NCBI RefSeq assembly: GCF_028550395.1
Contig: NZ_JAQQKW010000007.1
Coordinates: 124,001-188,000, forward strand
Source of the DNA: Asticcacaulis currens
Lineage (GTDB): Bacteria; Pseudomonadota; Alphaproteobacteria; Caulobacterales; Caulobacteraceae
Length of the DNA: 64,000 bases
Direction: 5' to 3'
Shown one piece after another: positions 57,502-64,000 of the stretch (positions within the stretch are counted from its first letter, which is position 1; each line of letters begins with the position of its first letter). Below the pieces are notes generated by a model. That model searched no databases, was not told where the DNA came from, and saw only the letters and a list, made by a program, of their open reading frames with translations. The position numbers and the translations under genes were made by a program.

Positions 57502-60204
57502 ATGCTGGAAAAGACCTTCGACCCCAAAACCGTTGAACCGCGCCTCTATGAGATGTGGGAAACGTCCGGTGCGTTCAAGCCGAGCGAGGACGAAGGCGCC
57601 GTACCCTTTTCCATCGTCATCCCGCCGCCCAATGTGACGGGCAGCCTGCACATCGGCCATGCCCTAAACAACACGCTTCAGGACGTGCTGACGCGCTTTG
57701 AGCGGATGCGCGGCAAGGCGGCCCTGTGGCTGCCCGGCACCGACCACGCGGGCATCGCCACGCAGATGGTGGTCGAGCGTCAACTGGCCGCCGCCGGCAA
57801 TGTCGGTCGCCGCGATATGGGCCGTGACGCCTTTGTCGAAAAGGTGTGGCAGTGGAAGGCCGAAAGCAGCGGCACTATTCAGGGCCAGTTGCGCCGTCTG
57901 GGGGCGTCGTGCGACTGGTCGCGCGAGCGCTTCACGCTGGATGAGGGCCTGTCGGCCGCCGTGCGCAAGGTCTTCGTGCAGCTTTATAAAGAGGACCTGA
58001 TCTACCGCGACAAGCGTCTGGTCAACTGGGACCCGCATTTCCAGACCGCCATCTCCGACCTTGAGGTCGAGCAGAAGGAGGTCGATGGCCACTACTGGCA
58101 CTTTGCCTATAAGCTGGCGGACGGCGTGACGTTTGAGTATCCGGTCAAGGACGAAGAGGGCAATGACACCCTTGAGACCCGTGACTATATCGTCGTGGCG
58201 ACTACCCGCCCGGAAACGATGCTGGGCGACACCGCCGTGGCCGTGCATCCGGACGATGAACGCTATCAGGCCCTGATCGGCAAGGACGTCATCCTGCCGA
58301 TCACCGGGCGTCGCATCCCTATCGTCGGTGACGACTATGCCGACCCGACCAAGGGCTCCGGCGCGGTGAAGATCACCCCGGCGCACGATTTCAACGATTT
58401 TCAGGTCGGCAAGCGGCATAACCTGCCGCTGATCAATATTCTGACGCCGTTCGCCACCCTCAATGACGAGGTACCCGAATCCTATCGCGGTCAGGACCGT
58501 TTCGCGGCGCGCAAGGCGATCATCGCCCGCGCCGAGGAAGAGGGCTGGCTGAAAGCCATCGAAAAGACCAAACACATGGTGCCGCACGGCGACCGGTCGG
58601 GCGTGGTGATCGAGCCCTTCCTGACCGATCAGTGGTACGTCAATGCCGCTGAGCTGGCCAAGGAGGCGCTGGCCGCCGTCGAAGACGGCCGCACGGTGTT
58701 TGAGCCGAAGAACTGGGAAAAGACCTATTTCGAATGGCTGCGCAATATCGAGCCGTGGTGCATTTCGCGCCAGCTCTGGTGGGGCCACCGCATCCCGGCG
58801 TGGTTTGGTCCGGACGGCCAGTGCTTTGTCGAAATGTCAGATGCAGAGGCGTACGCCGCCGCTGAAGCGCATTACGGCAAAGCGGTTGAACTGACTCAAG
58901 ACGAAGACGTCCTCGACACCTGGTTCTCCTCGGCCCTGTGGCCGTTTTCGACCATGGGCTGGCCGGAACAGACGCGCGATCTGGAGCGCTTCTACCCCAC
59001 GCACACGCTGGTCACCGGGTTCGACATCATCTTCTTCTGGGTCGCCCGCATGATGATGATGGGCCTGCACTTTACCGGCAAGGCCCCCTTCCAGCGCGTC
59101 TTTATCAACGCCCTTGTCCGCGACGAGAAGGGCCAGAAGATGTCGAAGTCGAAGGGCAATGTGATGGACCCGCTGGTCCTGATCGACGAATTCGGTGCCG
59201 ACGCCCTGCGCTTTACCCTGACCGCCATGTCGGGGCAGGGCCGGGACATCAAGCTGGCCAAACAACGCATTGAAGGTTATCGCAATTTCGGCACCAAGCT
59301 ATGGAACGCCCACCGCTTTGCCCAGATGAACGAGTGCGCGGCGGTGGCCGGCTTCGACCCGTCGGCGGTCAAGCTGACGCTCAGCCGCTGGATCCGCGGC
59401 GAGACGCACAAGACGGTGAAGATCGTCACCGAGGCGCTGGAAGCCTGCGCCTTCGATGACGCGGCCAATGCCCTGTATAAATTCGTGTGGAACGTCGTCT
59501 GCGACTGGTATGTCGAACTGTCGAAGCCTATCCTCAATGGCGACGATGCCGAGGCCAAGGCTGAAATCCGCGCCATGACGGCGTGGGTGCTGGATCAGTG
59601 CCTGATCCTGCTGCATCCGGTCATGCCCTTCATCACCGAAAAACTGTGGGCGGCGACCGATGGCCGCGCTAATTTACTGATCGTCGAACAGTGGCCGGTC
59701 TATGACGCGGCGGCCATTGATGCCGCGGCGGATACCGAGATTAACTGGCTGATCGACCTGATTTCAGAAGTGCGCAGTGTGCGTTCGGAAATGAACGTGC
59801 CGGGCTCGGCCAAGGTGCCGCTGACCCTCACCGGGGCCGGGGGGCAGACGCAGGGCTGGCTGAGCACGCACCGCGACCTGATCCTCTTCTTGGGGCGTCT
59901 GGGCGAGGTCGGCGTGGCCGAAACGGCACCGGTGGGCTCGGTGCCCTTCGTGATCGCCGAGGCGACCGGCAACCTCAGCGTGGCCGAATTCATCGACCTG
60001 AAGGCCGAGGCCGCGCGACTGGCCAAGGACATCGCCGCCTTTGACAAGACGATCGACGGGACCAGGCGCAAGCTCGACAACCCGGAATTCGTCAAAAAGG
60101 CCCCGGAAGAGGTGATCACCGAGAATCAGGAACGCCTGAAAGACGCCGAGGACGGCAAGGCCCGCCTGTCGGCGGCGCTGGAACGGCTGAAAGCGGCCCT
60201 GTAA
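57502..60204 (+). CDS. valS: Valyl-tRNA synthetase
   Basis: 900 aa from ATG 57502; an in-frame GTG at 57445 lengthens it by 19 residues without family support. HIGH motif at 50-53 ([10 protein letters not shown]), KMSKS at 546-550 ([10 protein letters not shown]), editing domain with [21 protein letters not shown], and C-terminal coiled coil (about 830-900). Attaches valine to tRNA(Val) and edits Thr. Class I. Confidence 0.98.
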   Translation: MLEKTFDPKTVEPRLYEMWETSGAFKPSEDEGAVPFSIVIPPPNVTGSLHIGHALNNTLQDVLTRFERMRGKAALWLPGTDHAGIATQMVVERQLAAAGNVGRRDMGRDAFVEKVWQWKAESSGTIQGQLRRLGASCDWSRERFTLDEGLSAAVRKVFVQLYKEDLIYRDKRLVNWDPHFQTAISDLEVEQKEVDGHYWHFAYKLADGVTFEYPVKDEEGNDTLETRDYIVVATTRPETMLGDTAVAVHPDDERYQALIGKDVILPITGRRIPIVGDDYADPTKGSGAVKITPAHDFNDFQVGKRHNLPLINILTPFATLNDEVPESYRGQDRFAARKAIIARAEEEGWLKAIEKTKHMVPHGDRSGVVIEPFLTDQWYVNAAELAKEALAAVEDGRTVFEPKNWEKTYFEWLRNIEPWCISRQLWWGHRIPAWFGPDGQCFVEMSDAEAYAAAEAHYGKAVELTQDEDVLDTWFSSALWPFSTMGWPEQTRDLERFYPTHTLVTGFDIIFFWVARMMMMGLHFTGKAPFQRVFINALVRDEKGQKMSKSKGNVMDPLVLIDEFGADALRFTLTAMSGQGRDIKLAKQRIEGYRNFGTKLWNAHRFAQMNECAAVAGFDPSAVKLTLSRWIRGETHKTVKIVTEALEACAFDDAANALYKFVWNVVCDWYVELSKPILNGDDAEAKAEIRAMTAWVLDQCLILLHPVMPFITEKLWAATDGRANLLIVEQWPVYDAAAIDAAADTEINWLIDLISEVRSVRSEMNVPGSAKVPLTLTGAGGQTQGWLSTHRDLILFLGRLGEVGVAETAPVGSVPFVIAEATGNLSVAEFIDLKAEAARLAKDIAAFDKTIDGTRRKLDNPEFVKKAPEEVITENQERLKDAEDGKARLSAALERLKAAL

Positions 60205-60207
60205 CCC

Positions 60208-60236
60208 AAAGCCCCGGTCTACGCCGGGGCTTTTTT
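60208..60236. terminator. Terminator between valS and GT87-like gene
   Basis: AAAGCCCCGG (60208-60217) and CCGGGGCTTT (60224-60233), T-run after, A before. Confidence 0.9.
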
Positions 60237-61453
60237 CATTCCGCTGCGGGCAGGGGCGGCAGACGTCTGCTCCGCAGTGGCAGGCGGCGCGCCACGGCAC
60301 GCACCACCTGTGCCCGCTGTTGAAAGGCCAGCGTGCCGGCTAGCGCGACGGTTACAAGGCTGATCAGGTGCAGGGTCAGGGGCACGGGCAGGATGGCGCG
60401 CTGCTCGATCTCATTCAGCACCAATATGCTCCCGGTCAGGCCGATCAGCCCCCACGTGCTGACGCGGGCCCAGCGGCCGCCCTGCCGCGCGACCAGATGC
60501 GCCAGCAGCGCGCCAAAGGGCACCACCAGCAGCAGGTCGTAATCCATCAGGCGCGGATTGAGTACCTGCGCTAGCCCCAGCCCCAGAACCAGCCGTTCCT
60601 TTCGGCTGAGCTGACCCAGTTCCGCCAGAGCCAGCCCCGACAGGGCCAGCGTCCCCATCACCGCAGGCAGAAGCGACAGGGCGACCGGCGAGGTGCTGTC
60701 TATGCCCCACCCATGCAGCCAGCCGAAATAGCTGATGCCCGTCTGGTCGCTGAGCACCACCTGCGACAGGGTATCTTTCCACAGCGGCGTGAGCGACGAA
60801 GGGCTGTGCAGCACCCACAGGCTGAGGCTCAGGCCCGCCACGACGCCCGCCGCTGTCCACCCCAGGCGCCAGCGCACGGGCCGGTCCATATAAGCCAGAA
60901 CGATCAGATAGGTCAGGAGAACCGGCTTGATCAGGCTGACGACGGTGACGGCCAGCAGAAACGGCCACACCCGTCGCGGCAGACTGAGCGCCCCCAATAG
61001 CACCACCCCATGCAGCAGGAGGGCGATATTGCCGCAGGCGATGCAGCCGCCAGTAAACAGGGCCAGCAGGGGCAGTTTCAGCCGGATATCGACCTCCGGC
61101 AGGGCGAATTTGACGGCATAGACGCTCAGCCCGCAGAGCGCCAGCAGCCACAGGCCACCGAACAGCAGCCGATATCCGTCGGCCCCCAGATGCGCGATCA
61201 CAAAGGCCACGCCTTCGACGACCGGCGGCGCATAGACAAAGGTTGCGCTTTTCAACCCTGCACAGGCCGGGGTGAGGTCGTAAGGGTTGCCGCCTTTCAG
61301 CAGGGTCAGGCCCGCGCAGGTGACGGCATCGAAGTCCTCAAAGCCCGGCGTGCCCCGCACAAAACGCCCGGCCAGTCCCCCCAAAACCGGAAGCGAGCAT
61401 AAAGCGCCCCACCACAGCGGGGGCAGGTGCGTCAGGCGGGCACTGGGGGCCAT
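60236..61453 (-). CDS. GT87-like (DUF2029) integral membrane protein 1
   Basis: 405 aa, about 10 helices. FVRGTPGFEDFDAVTCAGLTLLKGGNPYDLTPACAGLKSATFVYAPPVVEGVAFVI, GGCIACGNIALLLHGVVLLGALSL and LGLAQVLNPRLMDYDLLLVVPFGALL match the polyprenol-phosphate mannose-dependent GT87 type (PimE-like), with the catalytic Asp in the first loop (GFEDFDAV). The substrate is unknown. First of three paralogues (60236, 61593, 62836). Confidence 0.82.
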   Translation of the reverse strand: MAPSARLTHLPPLWWGALCSLPVLGGLAGRFVRGTPGFEDFDAVTCAGLTLLKGGNPYDLTPACAGLKSATFVYAPPVVEGVAFVIAHLGADGYRLLFGGLWLLALCGLSVYAVKFALPEVDIRLKLPLLALFTGGCIACGNIALLLHGVVLLGALSLPRRVWPFLLAVTVVSLIKPVLLTYLIVLAYMDRPVRWRLGWTAAGVVAGLSLSLWVLHSPSSLTPLWKDTLSQVVLSDQTGISYFGWLHGWGIDSTSPVALSLLPAVMGTLALSGLALAELGQLSRKERLVLGLGLAQVLNPRLMDYDLLLVVPFGALLAHLVARQGGRWARVSTWGLIGLTGSILVLNEIEQRAILPVPLTLHLISLVTVALAGTLAFQQRAQVVRAVARRLPLRSRRLPPLPAAE

Positions 61454-61592
61454 ATCTTTTCTCCCTGTATCGAAAGAAAAGACAGGTCGCTGCTCATGTG
61501 GATGAAACTAAGGACACTCTGTGTCCGGCGGTTCGCAGTCGTGGCAAAAACCGGGCAATGATGTCGTTTCCGGTCCTTTTTGGTGTCCGGGC

Positions 61593-62849
61593 CTACAGGC
61601 GTCCCTGTAAAATAGCACCCATAAAAGGCTTGGGATTTTTCAGGGTCTGCCGGATGATATCCTTGTTTTGCCGGATCACGATCAGGCTGACCCACAGGAC
61701 AAGGGCGACAAAGGCCGGGGACATGATGTCGGCGGGCTTGAAGTCCTTGATGGGCAGGACGGCCATGAAAAAGCCCGCGACGCCGATCCACAAAAAGGTC
61801 CATGATACCGGAGAAAAGATGCGCTCGCCGTAATCGCGCGCCACCATAACGACCGCCGCCAGCATGGTGGGCAGGAACAGCATGTCGTAGGACATCATGC
61901 GCGGATTGATCAGTTGCGCCATCCCCAATCCGATCAGGAGGCGCGTGTCGAGACTGAGCTTACCGAGATCACAGAGCAGAAGCCCGGCCAGCGCCATGAT
62001 CGGGAAATAGACGGCAAAGGCGATCAGGGTGGCGGGATGATCGGCGCGCAACCCGATCCATTCGGCCCAGGCGAGGAAGGTATAGCCCGGCTGCTCGATC
62101 AGGGTGATGTCGTAGATGATCTTTTGCCAGACCTCATACAGCGGCCCGGCGGTGCGGCCAATCCACACATAGAGACCGATACCAATGGCGGCCCCGGCGG
62201 CGGACCACACAAGCCGCGAGCGCAGGGGCCTTGCATCGTACATCAGCACGATCAGATAGGTCAGGAAGACCGGCTTGATGATCGACGACACCAGCACGAC
62301 CAGCAGGAAGGGCAGGCGGGTGCGGCGGATCATCAGGGCTGTGCCGATGGCGGCGGCGTGGCAGATGACGGCGATATTGCCGCAGGATACCGCTGAGCCG
62401 GAGACGATGGTATAGCCCAGCAGGCGGATATGCAGCGGCAGGTTGGGGAAGCTGCGTTTCAGGCCGTACCACGCAATGACCAGCAGGGCGGCAATCAGAA
62501 ACGGCGCATAGAGCCAGCGCGCCCCGGTCAGCCCCGTCACTTCTATGACCGGGCGCAGAAAGGCCCCGATTTGCGGCGCATAGACATAGGGGGCCGCCTT
62601 CAGCCCCTCGCACATCGGCTCATGCACATAGGGCGAGAGGCCGCGCCGCATATAGTCGGCCCCGCAGATCAGTGCGTCAAAATCGTTCATCCACCACTTG
62701 CCCTTGACCAGACGGCCCAGCAGGTGGCTGACCACCGAAAAGCTGATCAGGAAGAGGAACCAGAAGCGCGTGGATTTTTTCTGCGTGTGCGCCTGCAACC
62801 ACGTCAGGGCGTCGGGACGGGGCTTGCGGAAAAATTCAGTCAGGGACAC
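61593..62849 (-). CDS. GT87-like (DUF2029) integral membrane protein 2
   Basis: 418 aa, same architecture: WWMNDFDALICGADYMRRGLSPYVHEPMCEGLKAAPYVYAPQIGAFL, GSAVSCGNIAVICHAAAIGTAL, IKPVFLTYLIVLMY, MAQLINPRMMSYDMLFLPTMLAAVV. The DFDAL Asp pair in the first loop and GNIA(V/L), KPVFLTYL, NPRMMSYDM motifs are shared by all three paralogues. It overlaps the third gene by 14 bases, so those two at least are one transcript. Confidence 0.82.
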   Translation of the reverse strand: MSLTEFFRKPRPDALTWLQAHTQKKSTRFWFLFLISFSVVSHLLGRLVKGKWWMNDFDALICGADYMRRGLSPYVHEPMCEGLKAAPYVYAPQIGAFLRPVIEVTGLTGARWLYAPFLIAALLVIAWYGLKRSFPNLPLHIRLLGYTIVSGSAVSCGNIAVICHAAAIGTALMIRRTRLPFLLVVLVSSIIKPVFLTYLIVLMYDARPLRSRLVWSAAGAAIGIGLYVWIGRTAGPLYEVWQKIIYDITLIEQPGYTFLAWAEWIGLRADHPATLIAFAVYFPIMALAGLLLCDLGKLSLDTRLLIGLGMAQLINPRMMSYDMLFLPTMLAAVVMVARDYGERIFSPVSWTFLWIGVAGFFMAVLPIKDFKPADIMSPAFVALVLWVSLIVIRQNKDIIRQTLKNPKPFMGAILQGRL

Positions 62850-64000
62850 GGGCAGACTTTCGGAACAGGAGAGCGGTCAGGATGGCGTCGCGGCGCTGGG
62901 CAAAGGTCAGGGTCCCCACAGCCAGAACGTAAAGACTTAAAAGTAACGTGCTGATGCGCATGGTGAAATCGCCAAGTTCCGCCGCGCCGCCGATCAGGCA
63001 AAAGACGCAGATGACGGTGAGAATCGTGCGGCCGCGATCCTTCAGGACGCGCAAGGGTTTGGAGACGGCGGTCAGGGTGGGGCTATACAAGGCGATATAG
63101 GCCAGACCGACGCCGATCAGAAACACGTCCTGCGACATCAGGCGTGGAATGGTCAGGACGCCAAGACTGAGGCCCAGCCAGATGCGGGCGCGGGTGTCGA
63201 GTTTCAGCCCTTCGGCGATGGCAAGGCCGCTCAGGGCCATCAGGCCCGCAAAGACCAGCCAGCCCAGATTGGCCCCCACACTGTCGCCGCGCAGGCCCAC
63301 GAGGCCCAGCCAGCCGTAAAAACTTTCGCCCGGCGTGGTCGTATAGACAAACCCCGACAGGGTGGCGCGCCAGCTTTGCGACAGGGCCGAGCCGTCAGTC
63401 GCAAACAGGACGGTCGGCAAAAGCCCGGCGATGGCGGCGAGGGCGGACCAGCCGAGACGCTTTGCCAGCGGCAGGTCGATAAACAGCAGCACCAGCAGAT
63501 AGGTGAGGAAGACCGGCTTGATGACGCCGCACACGGCGACCACGGCAGCGAACAGCCACGGATAGCGCTTGGCGACCAGCGCTGAGCCCAGCACGGCGGC
63601 GTGGCACAGGACGGCGATATTGCCCCACACCACCGCGCTGCCGGTCAGGAAGGCGGCAAAGGGAATTTTGTCGAGCAGGGTGGGATGAGGTCCTTCGCCC
63701 GTTTTGGGCCGAGGCGCGTAGGTCACCCCGAGCAATATCGCCAGACTGAGGACATAGAGCGCGCCATAGAGCCAGATCAGGCCGTCCTGACCGATCAGGC
63801 GAATCACGACGGCAAAGGTTTCTGCGACGACGGGCAGATAGACATAGACCGCTGTCGTGCCCTCCAGCGCGTCGCATTGGAGGTTTAGATCGTACAGCGC
63901 GCCGCCGTCGATGACCTTTTGCGCGCCGCAGGCCACGGCGCGATAGTCGCCGAACCAGGCGTGGGATTTGGCGATCTTACCCAGAACGCCAGACAGCAGG
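62836..64000 (-). CDS. GT87-like (DUF2029) integral membrane protein 3, partial at right edge
   Basis: Open to the window edge on the minus strand (388 codons seen; start lies outside). At the edge LSGVLGKIAKSHAWFGDYRAVACGAQKVIDGGALYDLNLQCDALEGTTAVYVYLPVVAETF matches the first-loop region of paralogue 2. GSAVVWGNIAVLCHAAVLGSALVAKR, IKPVFLTYLLVLLF and IPRLMSQDVFLIGVGLAY are shared motifs. The GTG at 63936 is inside the gene, not its start. Confidence 0.8.
   Translation of the reverse strand, partial: LLSGVLGKIAKSHAWFGDYRAVACGAQKVIDGGALYDLNLQCDALEGTTAVYVYLPVVAETFAVVIRLIGQDGLIWLYGALYVLSLAILLGVTYAPRPKTGEGPHPTLLDKIPFAAFLTGSAVVWGNIAVLCHAAVLGSALVAKRYPWLFAAVVAVCGVIKPVFLTYLLVLLFIDLPLAKRLGWSALAAIAGLLPTVLFATDGSALSQSWRATLSGFVYTTTPGESFYGWLGLVGLRGDSVGANLGWLVFAGLMALSGLAIAEGLKLDTRARIWLGLSLGVLTIPRLMSQDVFLIGVGLAYIALYSPTLTAVSKPLRVLKDRGRTILTVICVFCLIGGAAELGDFTMRISTLLLSLYVLAVGTLTFAQRRDAILTALLFRKSARVPD

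Overview
The window looks like chromosome of a stalked, holdfast-forming member of the Caulobacteraceae (Alphaproteobacteria); Asticcacaulis is my best guess at genus. The reasons are the hallmark developmental genes divK-pleD and popZ (next to valS), a complete hfs-type holdfast polysaccharide cluster, CtrA-like TTAA-N7-TTAA boxes, UrcA-family proteins, large TonB-dependent receptors, and GC-rich coding DNA separated by short AT-rich gaps. The genus is inference; the family placement is well supported. I see no prophage, plasmid, CRISPR or rRNA genes.

Layout. 1-7.2 kb: end of an AEC permease gene, ruvX/yqgF, two UrcA-family secreted proteins, gatC-gatA, an S41 peptidase, an AraC regulator and a small membrane protein. 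7.2-16.2 kb: two TonB-dependent receptors around an OPT transporter, a TetR regulator and a RidA-like protein. 16.4-22.7 kb: two glycine-zipper proteins in tandem, a NarL-type two-component pair, a Phd antitoxin with a twice-frameshifted VapC toxin, and gatB. 22.7-28.5 kb: a cluster of palindromes, secreted low-complexity proteins, an ABC exporter pair, an RcnB-like protein and an AT-rich gap.

28.5-38.3 kb: holdfast locus. hfsD (outer-membrane export) diverges from hfsA-hfsB-hfsC (chain length, kinase-like partner, polymerase); hfsE-hfsF-hfsG-hfsH (initiating transferase, flippase, glycosyltransferase, deacetylase) converge on them. CtrA-like boxes lie in the hfsD/hfsA gap and before hfsE. 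Together the genes would make, flip, polymerise, deacetylate and export the polar adhesin.

38.4-50 kb: tRNA-Ser(GCT), metabolic and housekeeping genes (luciferase-like monooxygenase, VOC, GGDEF-EAL, histidine phosphatase, HIT, crcB, rluC, HAD, ATP12), two 24-codon microprotein frames behind a perfect 14-bp palindrome, a GNAT-like protein and RidA. Two 125-bp copies of an intergenic repeat with covarying hairpin arms lie here.

50-64 kb: divK-pleD, tRNA-Asn, a chemotaxis receptor behind a perfect CtrA box, tRNA-Cys, a Pcm-like methyltransferase, tolC, popZ, valS and three tandem GT87-like membrane proteins, the last running off the right edge. Cell-fate signalling (DivK), c-di-GMP synthesis (PleD, and turnover by the GGDEF-EAL protein), the pole organiser (PopZ), chemotaxis and the polar adhesin (hfs) thus sit within about 30 kb.
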